Shown one piece after another: positions 51,150 to 64,000 of a stretch of 64,000 nucleotides of DNA. The stretch comes from Sycobia sp. Sy_11 (lineage: Eukaryota; Arthropoda; Insecta; Hymenoptera; Epichrysomallidae), in the NCBI GenBank assembly GCA_018907035.1, contig JACCIC010000004.1, forward strand, positions 6,439,001 to 6,503,000, read 5' to 3'. Position 1 is the first letter of the stretch; each line of letters opens with the position of its first letter. A program made the position numbers and the translations under genes. The notes under the pieces were generated by a model. That model made no database searches, was not told the DNA's origin, and saw only the letters and a program-made list of their open reading frames with translations.

Positions 51150-52739
51150 GTACACCGTTATCGGTCACTCACCTACACCCTCGGCAGGTTTTATCAATAA
51201 TGAAAAATCTACGTAAAATAATACACATCTATATTTCTTACATTCACGCGTGAAATGAATTGGGAGGAAACTTTCGCCACAGAAGGTCGTAGCGCAGTTC
51301 TCGATGGAGTTCTCGACAGTGTCGATCGACGTAACCTCGGTGGTTCGTTCTAAACCGCAAGGGCGCGTTATCAACGACCACAATTATTGTAAATGCCGTG
51401 GTTTTACGTTCGCCTTTGCGGGTCGCTCCAAACGCACGACGTTCGAAGGAAAGTTACGGTACAAGGCGGTCAAGCAAACCGACATACTACCTACTAGTTC
51501 GCCAAATGTTTTTTTTTTTCGGCGCTCACGAAGCGGTCGAGCTTCGCTTGTACTTCAGGATTTCTCGAAAAATTATTAAGTTCACGTCTATGATAGAGTC
51601 GATTACATCCTATAAAACTATACAACCTACATCGTTAATTTCATAATTGTAAATTTTATTTCTTCAAACTTTGTTGCTGATATTTTCATTGGTTTAATTT
51701 CTCCGACAAGGTTAATGACTACGGTAAATCGAAATTGCACAGCTACAAAAAAAAAAAAAAAAAATGAAAAATAAAAATTATATTTCTGTCCTTTCATACC
51801 GATGGTGTGCAATTGTCTTAATAATTACATTGTCGAATATGGCTCGTAACGTGAAAAAATTGACATGTACTGCAGTTAATGGTTCTTCAGTTTCTGTTAC
51901 AAATATTACAAATATTTGTTGAATATTTTAATAAAGCACGTGAAATTTCAATTAAAATAGTATACACTTTTGGTATATGACAGGAGAAAATAATGAAAAA
52001 GAAAAATTTCGCGTTATTAAAATTTAACGAATAACATATCATGTTAACCGGCAGACTTTCTGATCATGCTAATCGATGTCAGTGCAGACAAAAGCATCGA
52101 ATGAAAAAGCCGTCAAAGTAGTCAATCATGAACATTGAGTTTTTTTGTTTACTATTTTACAAACGAGTACCAATAGTATCTAGATAAACAACAACGTCAC
52201 GATTAATTAAATAGAAATTGAACAAATGATGTATCATAAGTCTTATTTTTTTCTTCAGAGAAGAAATTTAATTTTTTTAATATAATTTTCAATTGTATAG
52301 ATTTCATTATATAATTTTTATTGTTTATATCCGCTCAAAAATCAACTTGACACGCGCTGTCATAACCAAAAATTCTAAATAAAATTTTACAAACGTTATC
52401 ATTTTCAAGAGCATGGTGGTGTAGTCAAGTGTAATCTACTTAAAATTTCGTAGCAGTGTAGATAAGACGTGAATAAAATTAACACTAATTTAAGGCTTAA
52501 ATGTAATATTCGAATCTCAATCGCAAATTTCTACGACAAAATCGACCGCTACACATTTTGTCCAACGTCAGCGATCAAACTAACGCGACAAAGGCGTAAA
52601 GTCAGAGGGCAGTCGGGGAGCGGAAATTCTGCAGCCCTGAAACGCGCCAAAATCATTAAGGGCGTCCGTTGGTACTTTATACCTGAGTTCGTGTCAAGCA
52701 TCCCTCTCTTTCTCCCCCTCTCTACTCTCTCTCGCTCTC

Positions 52740-52740
52740 G

Positions 52741-52779
<39 letters not shown>
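52740..52779. repeat. C-run plus (CT)n
   Basis: About 11 C, then about 14 CT units. Confidence 0.95.
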
Positions 52780-52781
<2 letters not shown>

Positions 52782-52869
52782 AAAAACTTTACCACCGCCT
52801 GATACGCAGTACCCCGCGCAAGCCGGCACACATATAAGGAAATTAACGCGGCTGCTATAACGCATCAGC

Positions 52870-52871
<2 letters not shown>

Positions 52872-52922
<51 letters not shown>
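52872..52922. repeat. (TA)n microsatellite
   Basis: About 50 bases of TA between two CpG-rich stretches. Confidence 0.97.
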
Positions 52923-52926
<4 letters not shown>

Positions 52927-53112
52927 TATATAGTGCTTCACGCAAGCAGCGTGCGCGCGGCCTGCTTCGTTAAATAGAGGATCCGCTACTGTACGCTACG
53001 GTAGAACTTTAGCCATCGTGTTACGTGTATATATATATGGCGGTTACGAACTTTCCGCAATATTACCCGCTAAACGGGGATGAAAGATATACGTGGCTCT
53101 TTCTCGCTCCAC

Positions 53113-53118
<6 letters not shown>

Positions 53119-53159
<41 letters not shown>
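53119..53159. repeat. (CT)n microsatellite
   Basis: About 20 CT units, 15 bp before another (TA)n. Confidence 0.97.
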
Positions 53160-53160
<1 letters not shown>

Positions 53161-53173
53161 ACTGCTGATATTG

Positions 53174-53215
<42 letters not shown>
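53174..53215. repeat. (TA)n microsatellite
   Basis: About 20 TA units. Confidence 0.97.
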
Positions 53216-53217
<2 letters not shown>

Positions 53218-54506
53218 GTTCGCGCGGCTCGGCTCCCGCGGTCGTGTTTAGCGAGTCGCGTTATCGAAGGAACGGCGCGCAGCTCGAATCCGTACGCGTA
53301 TTAGCCGATATAACTTTGGCCGATACTGACGATGAGTTAATCGATACAGCAGCCAATCGATAATCGATAGATCGCCTTGGGCTCTGCGACGTAACGACGC
53401 TGTTCATTTATGATACGAAGGTCCAGTCGAACTGGGGATTTCTCAGTAAGTATTTTTTTTTCGTTCGGTACTGAATTGTAATTTTTTATATAACGACGAA
53501 AATTTTTGGAAGTCAGTCTTTCGAACCACGGTACTATTGATCGTTCGATCGATGTTAAAATAAATTGTTTTTAAAATAAATAAGACATTAAATATATAAG
53601 CTTGATTATAAAATGGAGTATTCTTAACAATCTCGAAAATTTATAATTCAAAAAAAATTTTTCTAAGAGAAATATCATAAATTATGTTTGTTACTCGATA
53701 GGATACATCCTATTGTTTGGCTCGTTAGGATCAGAGGTGTGAAAAATTGCTAGACCCATGTATAAAGACATAAAAAGCAGTGTATTACTTTTTATAATTA
53801 GTCTTTTTATCCGACGATCGCTAATGGATAAGCAATATTGCATATTCTAAACATCGAAGCGTTATATATTTGAATCATTGTAAAGTTTCCGAAATATTCT
53901 CTAATAATTGTTTTCCAACGTATTTATAAGGTATTCACGGAAAATTAACGATATACGTCACAATCTATGATGGTCCGTGCATACTACTCGATTCCAAGCT
54001 ACACACTTCCACAGTTCATGCGCCTAAATAGGTATATCGTTTCATTAAAACTGATGCGCTTCTACTTATCACGAAAAAAAAATTCTACGCATCTACTCTT
54101 TATTTTATCCATTGTTTAAGAATTATCCGCGCGAGAATCGACGTATATAGGTTAAAAGATCTCGCGCTAAGATGCGCTGCCCGACATCTTTCAACCCAGG
54201 TACGATTCAAAACACAGATTCCCATTCTTCGTCCTATTTACCCCCGAGTGAACTTTCTTGTAACTCCGACAACGTATTATACATAACGTATGCCCAATTT
54301 TTCAGTTGGTCTCGCCACTGTGGATTTACTGCTCTCGAGTACTCACTGAACTTATTAACGCGATATCCACAAAATTGCACAGTATCGAGAATTACTTCTA
54401 ATGTTGAACAGTCTTTCCTGAAATTCCTCATCGGCTTCACATATATAATGTACACATTGGTGATCGCAATCGACTTTGATTTATAATGAGTTTTTAACTT
54501 TAAGAT

Positions 54507-54700
54507 TCTCTCTCTCTATCCCTCTCTCTCTCTCTCTCTCTTCCTCTCTCTTTCTTTCTTTCTCTCTCTCTCTCTCCCTCTCTCTCTACCTCTCCCTCTC
54601 TCTCTTTATCCCTCTCTCTCTTTATCCCTCTCTCTCTATTTCTCTCTCTATCCCTCTCTCGCTCTTTCTCACTCTTTCTCTCTCCTTCTCTTTCTTTTGC
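54507..54700. repeat. Long imperfect (CT)n domain
   Basis: Nearly 200 bp of pyrimidine-only CT, TTTC and ATCC repeats, the longest polypyrimidine tract in the window. Confidence 0.95.
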
Positions 54701-55571
54701 TACGCTACGTTTGTTCGCTAACATTTTATAATTAGGTTGCCGACGTATCTATTCAATACGTTCGACTTTATAGAGACCGGTCAGTCTTTTTTCACAAGTT
54801 TTAACAATTTTTATTTGTCTATTTATTTTTTAAGAATTATTATTATTTTATTGTTGTTACATTTAATCATTATTTTGTGATGGATCAACGTATATTCTCA
54901 TACACTATAAGTTTTGTGTTAATTAAACTACATTGTAATTGATGCTACGGTAATTAAAGACATCGAGTTTTTAACCTGTAACAAAAAATCTGTAAATCAA
55001 ATCTTAGTTTCTTCAATATTAGTCGGTGATAAAATGAACTAATAAATATTTTGCACTATTAAGCACACATGCGAACGGTAGAATAATCTTTTTTGCATAA
55101 TTTATCTAATCAAACGAGTTACATTTTTAAAGATTCCTGCAGTGTACCCCTCGTTGAAAGTAATCGACGCTAAACTGGGCGAGGACCCTGAAATACGCAT
55201 ACCGTCGAATTATTAATACCATTTTAAGTAAAAAAACAGTTACTTAATTTTTTAAACGAACATATCTTAAAGCTGACGATTATTTACAGCTTCATATGCC
55301 TATTCCCTCCAATTTTTCAATTGAGCAAAAATCTCTAGTATTGATTTGTTCCTGCTACCTTTTCCGGGGCAATAGTTTAAATGATTGATTTGCTCATTGA
55401 CTCACCAGAATCGCACGTTTCATCACTAATAAACAATTCACGACTTTTATAGAATTCTCTCGAAGCTTTTTGTCGATCTGTTACTCTCTTTCCCTCTCTT
55501 GCTCTCCCTCTCTAGAGTTAATATATATTGCACATTCGCGCGCGTTCATGTATACACAAAATAAGGGCAAC

Positions 55572-55574
<3 letters not shown>

Positions 55575-55603
<29 letters not shown>
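55575..55603. repeat. (GA)n microsatellite
   Basis: About 14 GA units. Confidence 0.97.
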
Positions 55604-55606
<3 letters not shown>

Positions 55607-56260
55607 GAACCAGTATCCACGCTGCAGGTTGGCGCTGTTTCGGATGGCAAGTAAAATGCTACATTATATAGCGAAGCGGAGATCGACCACTGCGGAAAAA
55701 GTGGGGGAAGAGGAGCGGACTCGCGAGCTCTCGAACCTCGCTGTCCCAAAATTCCGAGAAGCGTAACCGTCGAATATTTCTCGGTACGTTCTCGCGACTC
55801 GCTATACACCACAAATATAACTTTATTTAATAATTAATGTTCGAAAAATACTTTCGTCTGTTCAGCTTAATTTTCAAGCTGCGCCATATGCAAACGCACG
55901 GTTCTCTAACTATCCTGCCCCTCCTCCTCCACTTTCCTCGCATTTGCTCCACCAAATGGCTTGTGGGAGTTTGAAATTCACTCTCTTCTTTATGGCAATA
56001 GTCTATTTCATATTGTATGTATATATATCCCGTTGAAATTTCCAACGATACTTCCGCGCGCGACTATCCTCGGCGTAAGTCGTAAATCCCCGAGAGCCTC
56101 GCTGTCTTGCGAGCCCGTTAGTTGCATTACTCTGAGAAAGGCAGCGGCGACAAAATGCTCGTGTTGGAATTCAGAGGGCGACCGGGGGGGGCGGGCAGGT
56201 GAAGAATTTCGTCCAGAAAACCGCGGCATCTGCCGGACGTATATAGTATATATATATGCG
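55600..56260. other. GC-rich patch
   Basis: Moderately CpG-rich with frames on both strands. Translations contain no recognisable domain. It holds a (GA)n at its left edge. Confidence 0.25.
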
Positions 56261-56477
56261 AGCATCGCGACCTGTTTAGTCGTAAAGTTTTATACTCTGT
56301 CCATCTCTCTCACTCCTCACCCCTCTCTCTCTCTTTCTCACCCTATCTCTCTAAACAAGAACTGAAAAGTAATCCATTTTACGTTCCCCTCGAGGGTTGG
56401 CTCGTTAAAATAGCGCATTCCTCTCTATCGCGTACATACACTGCGATATACTTTCCCTCTTCTTCCGGTTGATAATA

Positions 56478-56498
56478 TGTGTGTGTGTGTGTGTGTGT
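56478..56498. repeat. (GT)n microsatellite
   Basis: About 10 GT units. Confidence 0.95.
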
Positions 56499-56698
56499 AC
56501 GCGCCCACGCGGTCTTATGATCTTTTTCGGTATTGGTCCTAGCGGACGCAGAAGAAACAGAACACTAAGATACACCAAGCCGCCGTCTACAGGGCTCTTA
56601 ACTGCCGACAAACTGTCTATTACTTTTGTGTCGCGGGCGCGGCGTTTACACCCCCAGAAGCGCTAGTACGGGAAAATTGTATGATATGAAAGAAAAAG

Positions 56699-56699
<1 letters not shown>

Positions 56700-56736
<37 letters not shown>

Positions 56737-56754
56737 AGAGAAGAGAAGAGAGAG
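56700..56754. repeat. (GA)n tract
   Basis: GA repeats ending in GAAGA units. Confidence 0.95.
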
Positions 56755-56972
56755 GTGTTTATGCACACCGTTATGTGGAGCAAGCCTGATTTCTTTTTAT
56801 ACCGGTAGGTGGGGAAAGACGGAGGGGGGAGGCATAAAAAAGTTTATAAAAAACGAAGATTAGTTTTAGAGGGTCGTGAAATTTCTTCGGTTATTCTTTG
56901 TCGTTGCCCTGAGTAGTGGGAACGGCGTCCGCAAGACAAATACTTAACTGTGCTTTGGCCGTAAAGAGTGGA

Positions 56973-56975
<3 letters not shown>

Positions 56976-57029
<54 letters not shown>
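56976..57029. repeat. (TA)n microsatellite
   Basis: TA run of 54 bases. Confidence 0.97.
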
Positions 57030-57031
<2 letters not shown>

Positions 57032-58676
57032 TCCTGGCAAAGGGTAGGAAGAAGAATTTTTAATTTCGGCTCAATCTCCCATCGCAATCTTATAATAGCC
57101 TCCCTCGTCGGGGCGATCTCTCATCTCGGAAGTCATTGAAAATTTCATTCTGTCCATTTATTCTATTCATAAAATTATTTTAACAACGTTTATAGCCCGT
57201 TGTTAAGGTATGACCTGATTAAAAAAAAAAAGATAAATCGTTGTTCGTATTTATCAGTGCTATCGCCTAATTTTTTTATCGTTGTAATTTTTTATCTAGC
57301 ATATTACATCCATATAATATATTTCCACTTGGATCATTTGTTATGTATCATATTCTTAATCAATACATTAATCAAGTCACTATTTTAATAATTTATTAAT
57401 AAGTTCGTAATATTTCAATAGTATTTAATAAAAGATAAAGTGATTTTTATTTATTTTTTCTTTCAAGATAAAGGTCACCCAGGATTTTACAGTTGCTTTT
57501 TATATTCTAATTAAGAATTGCGAAAACTACAAAATGACATCATGTCTTTTGGTCAGCACAACCTCAACATAGGCACAAATCACGCGTGAAGTATTTTTTT
57601 TTACCAAAAATCACGTTATAGATTTTGATTTAGTCGATGAAGTGCAATATCAAAAGAATTCAAGTACATTAGTTAATATTATCGAACCCTTTAAAATTAA
57701 ACATATTTAACGTATATGGCGAGACCGTGTGAACTTCAACCGCTTTGCAACTGGTCTGTATTCCACGTTGGAAAAGGGTCCGCCAGCTTTCCGCAGACTT
57801 CTTAAAGAGGCGAAAGCTCTTGACGAGTAGAGTGCAAATTTAGACCTAGACAAACATTAAAATTCAAAATTACGAAGAAGAAAATTTTGCCCTAAGAACT
57901 CGTATACGCCGGGGAAAATATTTCTTTTTTTTCCGAATAAAATACTTTAGTTCTTAAAAAAAATTTTTAAATTGTTTGAAATTCCCATAGAACATTATTT
58001 TACATTCGTATATAATCACGGATACCTCTTAGTTGTACGGATATACAGATGAAAGGAAATCTTGTTTTCTAAATATCATTTAAATATCCGGTTGTTCGTA
58101 ACATCCGTTGAAGATACCGATCTGTTTTTTTTCTCTTTTATATTTGATATTTAACCGTAAGTCACATTTACGGAACCCAGGCTACTCGAACAGTGCCAAG
58201 TTCTATTAAGTTGCTATATACGCCTATACGACATGTATACGACTTATAGCCGAAGGTACAGAGGTTATGATCGCTACGGAACTTACGCACACTTGCAAAG
58301 GATACATAAAGCTTTCGCAAAATTTCATGGTATACAGATGTATATGGGACAGTCTGTCGCGGTAAAAGTGCAGACTTTTACTAAGAAAAGCACTCTCACC
58401 AAGAAGCAACTCTACTATTTTCTTTATCTGTCTGTCTCTCAATGTAGATGCAAATGTAAAATAGGATTCCATATACAGCGATATTCGTGTCTTGCTAAAG
58501 CAACTCCAAACCGTTAAATTTTTGATTTACACACAATATTTCAAAAGAAAAATAAGAAGAAAACAAATTTCCAGATTTTCTATGGAAGAAGCAGGCCAAA
58601 AATAAATTTCACTAGAGGCAGAGAGGGAGAAGGAGAGTGTCAATAGGGCGCATTTTGCATAAGTGCAAAGATCAAA

Positions 58677-58679
<3 letters not shown>

Positions 58680-58740
<61 letters not shown>
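58680..58740. repeat. (CT)n microsatellite
   Basis: About 29 uninterrupted CT units. Confidence 0.97.
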
Positions 58741-59101
58741 ACCACGGCAGACTTTGAGCCAAGGTCAATATACCAGGACAGCTAGCGAAAAATTTCTAAG
58801 AGAGAGAGCGGCCACTCAAGCACGACTGGGTCTTCTATCCACTGGAACATTGTCCCTCAAAGACAACCGGAGCCAACAACCCCCTCCCCTGCCCACGTCC
58901 CAACCTCGTTCGGCCCGATGCCTCATCCGCTTGATTCTTAAACTTATAGACTTTCGTGTTTGTAGAGACACGGTCGGATGAGGAAGAGGAGTCGCCTGGA
59001 CGGAGACGGACGCCCTTCTTCGCAATTCAGACAGCAGACTGTGTAGATATGGAAGTGGGCGTGAGAGTGACAGGGAAAAAGACAGGGTGAGAGAAAAAGA
59101 T

Positions 59102-59103
<2 letters not shown>

Positions 59104-59134
<31 letters not shown>
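59104..59134. repeat. (GA)n microsatellite
   Basis: About 15 GA units. Confidence 0.97.
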
Positions 59135-59137
<3 letters not shown>

Positions 59138-59333
59138 CCATTGATTACTGCGATTTCGGAAAATTGAAAATGCTCGGAGGGACGCCTTTTCTGGCGATGG
59201 ATCGATGATTGTAAAAGTACGAGTATATAGAAGGAAAGCTTTCACGCTCTCGCATAAATTCAGAAGGAAAAAGAATTGCAGCAGTATTTGAGCATTTTAC
59301 AGATCGAATTTTCCAATAGTCCAGCTACTATAA

Positions 59334-59337
<4 letters not shown>

Positions 59338-59391
<54 letters not shown>
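59338..59391. repeat. (TA)n microsatellite
   Basis: TA run of about 53 bases. Confidence 0.97.
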
Positions 59392-59393
<2 letters not shown>

Positions 59394-60329
59394 CCTCGAA
59401 CATCCCGATTCTCGATTCGCGAAATTATTAATTCTAGTGTTGGCGCTGCCCGAGCTTACGCTATTGTAATTTGATCGATGAAGAGCTGCCGATGTATGAC
59501 AGGCTTCAATGATGTATTATACGTTTGTTTCTTGCGACGGGGGAGGGGGGGGTCCGGATCAAAAACGCAGCTTATATCGATTTGGAAATGTCAGTGATAC
59601 CTCTTGAAATTTTTAAATTTTCTCCAATCTCCTCTCGCGCATCGAATGAGAAAAATTTGTAAAAGCATGAATGATGGATTTTGACGTTTTTGAAAAATAT
59701 TCTTTTTGTTCCTTAAATCGCGTTGGGACAGACATTGCAATTTCATAAGTACGTTAATTAAGGATCATTATGTACTTTATGTTACACAAAACTTCATCAT
59801 AAAAAAAGAAATTGTTAGCTTTTTTATAAGTAATTATATTATTAAATTAATATATTATGCATAAATTAAATAAAATATATTATATTTAATATAATATAAA
59901 ATAGTATAATATAATGTAATATAATTTAAAATCATATTTTAATATAATTTATAATACAAATACATATACCACATTGAATTTTTTCATGTACATACATGTG
60001 ATCAGTAACAGTTTAAGGTTTAATATCTTAGAAACTACATGTCGTCCTAATCATCTGATTCGTTTTGCAGAAAAAGCATTAAAACATGTTAAATGATTTG
60101 TACCTTTTGGAGGCTAATTTTACCTTGGAAAATATTCGCGTATTGCGGAAACATAATAAAAGTATTATAATTTAATGATTTAGTTATTATTAAATTATTG
60201 ATTTAATACAAGACGATTAAAACAATGACGAATAACTGAGAAATCACATGGATGTTTTCGAAAATAACAAGGTGTAGATAACAGCTGCAGGGAACGGTGA
60301 AAAATGGATATACTTGTCTAAAAAATCCA

Positions 60330-60720
60330 TGAAGAAGTGTCTTCTGTTCGACGCTTATCCGTAAAACTTCCAGTGGTAACTTTGGCTAGCCAACGACGCG
60401 AGTACTCGATCTCGATCAACCGAATCGCGTAGATTACAACAATTTGGCAAGCCCTCCTCGTCATCCCCCTCGCTTTCGTATCGACGATCCTCTGCGAAAG
60501 GAGGCGTCGACTTATCCCGACTGTAGCTACCCGAGCGCGAGTGCGTGCGAGCGAGGAACCAGCCTCGGAGCTCTGCATTATACAGTCGCCGGCAACGCCA
60601 ATAGATTTCGACTTGGTAATCTGGCGTTTCCAACTCGGTAATTCGCGACTCTTCCACCACCTTGTCGGTTTCTGCGCGCGCGCGGGCGCGCGTGTGTGTA
60701 TCGTACTAAAATATTCGCTC
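60330..60720. other. CpG-rich patch
   Basis: Frames of 60-100 codons are open on both strands. The longest minus-strand frame has no ATG at its start (GTG only) and no recognisable domain. CGCGCGCGCGGGCGCGCG at about 60677 is extreme in CpG. It may be regulatory or an untranslated first exon. Confidence 0.25.
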
Positions 60721-61750
60721 GCTACATAGTTTATAGGTTACGAGAAGGGAAATTATTAGTTTGTGCGCAATGCAGAATAGCAAAACTCATATGATGCACG
60801 AATTTAATTTTGAAAACGTATGGACAAGCTGTTACATGTCAACACCGACTCGCACATCACCGTATCAGTATCGGACTCATAATACGGAGTCTGAAGTTGT
60901 CAGAGCAACAGCATGGCAATATAATCGAGAGATGCAACGGTAATTTTGAATTTTCGACAATTCTCTTTTTATGTCAGTGGATATACCAACGACGTACCAT
61001 CGGTTCAGATTGGCAAATCAACATGAGTATATAGACATTGTGTATATGTGTGTGTCTGTCTGTGTGTGCGTGTTGCGTTTGTGTTTATGTGTATTAGAGA
61101 GAGTGAGAGAATTCGTCAACGTCAATTTATTTGAAAGTATTTTTCGATGCTTTTTATAAAAATTTCAATAAAACCGAATTTTCAATAATCACTTTAAGTA
61201 ATATATTTGACTAATTGTTAATTATTACAATTAAATAAAAATTTAATCAAATTTTAAATGAAGTTATGAAAGCAATTCGGTGAAAATTGCCGTGTAAGGG
61301 TACACACATAATAACACGAGCATGCGTACACTCATGTATGCACATATATACAATTAGGTGCAATATGCTTTCCTTAAGAAATCTTCCAGAAGCTCATCAG
61401 CACCCTGTGTTTGTGCGCGTGATTATGCGCGTGTGCCTACATGTATCGGAAAAAAAACTTCCTCTTCTGACAAAGACATCATGTGCATGAGATACTTATG
61501 AAAACACAAGTTTAGTTACACGTTAGAAAAAAGGAAATATTAAGTAAAAAGTATAATAAAAATGTAATCATTGACACTTATTAAAAATTACAATCTGTCA
61601 TTTCTAATTATTTTTTAATAGTAGTTGATTTTTTTTCGTAGTCGTATCGTTGTAATTATGTCAAATTACGTCTCGAAAAGTTGTTTTTCAGAAAGAAATT
61701 TCAGGAAAGCAGTTGAGTATGAGAGTCGTGTCACACTATTGAAATGAACC

Positions 61751-61781
<31 letters not shown>

Positions 61782-61988
61782 CCTGCAGCTACACTGGAGC
61801 TGTAGTAGGTTTGTAATTTGATTTAATCGGAATGTACAAAATCTCCACTGGAATGGTCGCACATACATATATGTAAAGTTCCGTACACGCCTTTGGTATA
61901 CTTCGATTGTTTGCCGGTATAAACGAGTGAAAGATAAAACATATATATATATATATATATCTATATATATATATATCTATATATATTA
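61751..61988. repeat. Two (TA)n arrays
   Basis: TA runs at 61751-61775 and 61941-61988, the second broken by CTATAT units. Confidence 0.9.
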
Positions 61989-62245
61989 TATTAATATTGG
62001 AAAAGCCGCAAGTTCCGCATTCGGACTCTGAATCTTGACTGCATTAGATCTACATATATTATATCGTATAGGGATAGAGCGGAGGAAGCGTTTTAGGGTG
62101 AGAAGAGAAGAAAAAAACGGCATGAACGAACGACTCGTGCACAAAAGAAAAATAATCGAAACAGACGCGTTGCAATATTATGAAAGGACTCATGCAAAGC
62201 GTACGTTTTATATTGATACCTACTTTTTGCCTTCTGTTATGTATA

Positions 62246-62249
<4 letters not shown>

Positions 62250-62296
<47 letters not shown>
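62250..62296. repeat. (TA)n microsatellite
   Basis: TA run of 47 bases. Confidence 0.97.
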
Positions 62297-62299
<3 letters not shown>

Positions 62300-63332
62300 T
62301 AAATACAGTATATATATATTCGCAAATGCAGTATACGTATAGTACCCGAGCTTCGTGAATGATGGGACAGTTGAGAAATTTATATGCAAATGCTCTTGTG
62401 ATGGCACTCGTGGGAGTGGGAGGGGTCGAAAGAATGCTGTGAAATAACGTCGGAACGCATACCCGGACACGGTGTTGCTCGTTCATTTTTTCTTTCTTTC
62501 TACATTTTGTCACGTTTAATAATATTAATAATAATTGTCCCCCGAAAAAAGATTCATGTCGAGCTCCCCCCCCCCCCCGAGCTTTCGCGCAAATAATATA
62601 CAAGGTCCGACCAACGGATGAAGTTCTGCATCGGACGCGTGATTGTACATAAGCACGATACGTTTTTCCGTTTTTACGCTATTCAACGTCGCTCTAAATG
62701 CCACGGGCTTTGCAAATAGAGCGCGTTCAAATTTTTACGGCGGCGCTTTTGCCAGTCCAATCAGCCGAGACCGGGACTCTCGGAACTCGGGAATCACCGA
62801 ATTGCTATAAGCACCAGCGTTATCGGAACGTCGTACGGCTAATATATCGATTTCGGGTGCAATTCTAAATTTTGCATTCCGCTGTGAAAAAAAAAAATTG
62901 CACTATAGAAAGTAAATATTTCCTTGTCTCGTATCTAGATCAAACTCTCTCCGAGTTGAAATATGCGTTCGCTAGGTTAAAAAAGAAATTCGTTCGATCT
63001 GAACATAAACATCTCTTTCGTTGAGAATGTAATTTTAAATAAGAAAAAAATATAAATCTGCTACGGATTATGAGATTTGCATTTAGCATTCACTCGCATA
63101 AATACGTTAAAATTAATTATTTTTTAAATTTCATGCGGAACGCGTGAAATCATATATTAAAGTAATTTAACGTATACGCTGACCTATGATCGTACATATC
63201 GTGGCCTATTGTAGTTTTAATGTAAGTAAGAAACTTTAAATAACAATGCGAATCTGAACATCGACAGAGTGGCTGGCCATTTTTATAAACTGGGCGGCAT
63301 TATATAACTCTTTCTTTGCCGACGCACGAGGC

Positions 63333-63334
<2 letters not shown>

Positions 63335-63375
<41 letters not shown>
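63335..63375. repeat. (CT)n microsatellite
   Basis: About 20 CT units. Confidence 0.97.
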
Positions 63376-63379
<4 letters not shown>

Positions 63380-63685
63380 GTTCCTTTCTCGGACGGTCGG
63401 TATATGCTCGGTATCATTCTCCAGGCGCGTTATGGCTCCTCGCCAAATCCCGAACGATTCTCCCAATGGCTTTTTCCCGCCTTTTCAAAAGTTACCGCTG
63501 CGTCGATCTCGCCGACACTTCCATTATATCCTTTCTTGCGCTCTAATCGCGATTAATATGGCACGTCGGTTCCTGTAGAAAATTAAGAGCCACTACGATG
63601 TAATTATAGCTTTATTTTTTTTGTCCCTCCAGCCGTGCACGACGCTAATGTACACGGAACAAAAGGGATCTCGGATAAATGAAAT

Positions 63686-63743
63686 TTGTTTTGTTTTGTT
63701 TTTTTTTGTTTTTTTCTGTTTTGTTTTGTTTTTTTTTTTTTTT
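63686..63743. repeat. T-rich (TTTTG)n tract
   Basis: Poly-T interrupted by G at intervals. On the minus strand it is an A-rich tract like a degenerate poly-A tail, but no retroposon body was recognised next to it. Confidence 0.85.
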
Positions 63744-63899
63744 AATAATAAGGATGGTGAATCGTGAGCTGTTAGTTCATATGTGTACATAATTACCTCC
63801 AGAAGAGCGTAAAGTACGATGCAGTATGCACGAAGGATGAACCATAAATAATATTGATAATTAATTACTTAACGAGATTATATTTTAAAACTGAATACA

Positions 63900-63902
<3 letters not shown>

Positions 63903-63955
<53 letters not shown>
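63903..63955. repeat. (TA)n microsatellite
   Basis: TA run of about 52 bases near the right edge. Confidence 0.97.
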
Positions 63956-63958
<3 letters not shown>

Positions 63959-64000
63959 CCTACCGCACAATCTGCAAAAATCACTTCTTTAAGGTAATAC

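Larger units (their letters stand above)
38213..64000. other. Gene-poor right part of the window
   Basis: No exon was recognised. It contains two near full-length foldback repeats, one rearranged copy, about twenty-five microsatellites (much denser after 52.7 kb), and several CpG-rich patches. It may still belong to the GPCR transcription unit if TM1/TM2 lie farther right. Confidence 0.4.

Noticed and set aside
53281..53301. CTCGAATCC resembling a tRNA B box
   Set aside because: No A box at the correct distance and no cloverleaf could be formed.
60355..60660. 101-codon minus-strand frame, possible first exon
   Set aside because: It starts at GTG with no upstream ATG, no domain was recognised, and the opposite strand is also open.
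3932..63790. Many frames encoding IYIYIY, SLSLSL or REREREs
   Set aside because: They are translations of (TA)n and (CT)n/(GA)n microsatellites and have no other coding signal.
63791..63870. Possible minus-strand exon ending GAG|GTAATT (LRAYCIVLYALLE) as the missing TM2 part
   Set aside because: It lacks the codon bias of the receptor exons and has no LAxAD-type TM2 motif. The single Cys is too far from the exon end to be Cys3.25.

Overview
This looks like an AT-rich insect nuclear genome window, not bacterial or viral. The evidence is long introns with GT/AG splice sites, two mariner-type transposon remnants, very dense (TA)n and (CT)n/(GA)n microsatellites, and patches of GC- and CpG-rich DNA in otherwise AT-rich sequence. 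A hymenopteran (possibly an ant) is a plausible guess from this texture and the mariner types, but the sequence alone does not prove it.

The one recognisable host gene is a rhodopsin-like (class A) G-protein-coupled receptor on the minus strand. Two internal coding exons are clear. Positions 29330-29214 encode TM3, the DRY motif and intracellular loop 2. Positions 3065-2926 encode TM4 and extracellular loop 2. A 26.1 kb intron separates them. TM5 to TM7 must lie off the left end. The TM1/TM2 exons were not identified: they lie off the right end or in the right half. The residue at 3.32 is Arg, not the Asp of aminergic receptors, so the ligand class is open.

A second coding candidate is a 63-codon minus-strand ORF at 38212-38021 with one hydrophobic segment. 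Its GC-rich codon use (52 of 63 third positions G or C) matches the receptor exons (36 of 39 in the TM3 exon) and contrasts with the surrounding DNA. It may be a separate small membrane protein or an upstream exon of the receptor gene.

The rest is intronic or intergenic. It holds a 917-bp internally deleted mariner with perfect 27-bp terminal inverted repeats and a TA duplication (5118-6034), and a truncated mariner of a different type (25205-25671, minus). A family of palindromic foldback repeats has five recognisable members (about 4.4, 30.1, 43.3, 46.7 and 50.9 kb). Four of these share a CTGA(T/A)GA...GAAA core resembling the conserved boxes of a hammerhead ribozyme. There are also a four-unit 21-bp minisatellite, about forty microsatellites, and several CpG-rich patches.

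Most open reading frames in the window are produced by simple repeats or occur by chance. No rRNA, tRNA, CRISPR array or operon structure was seen.
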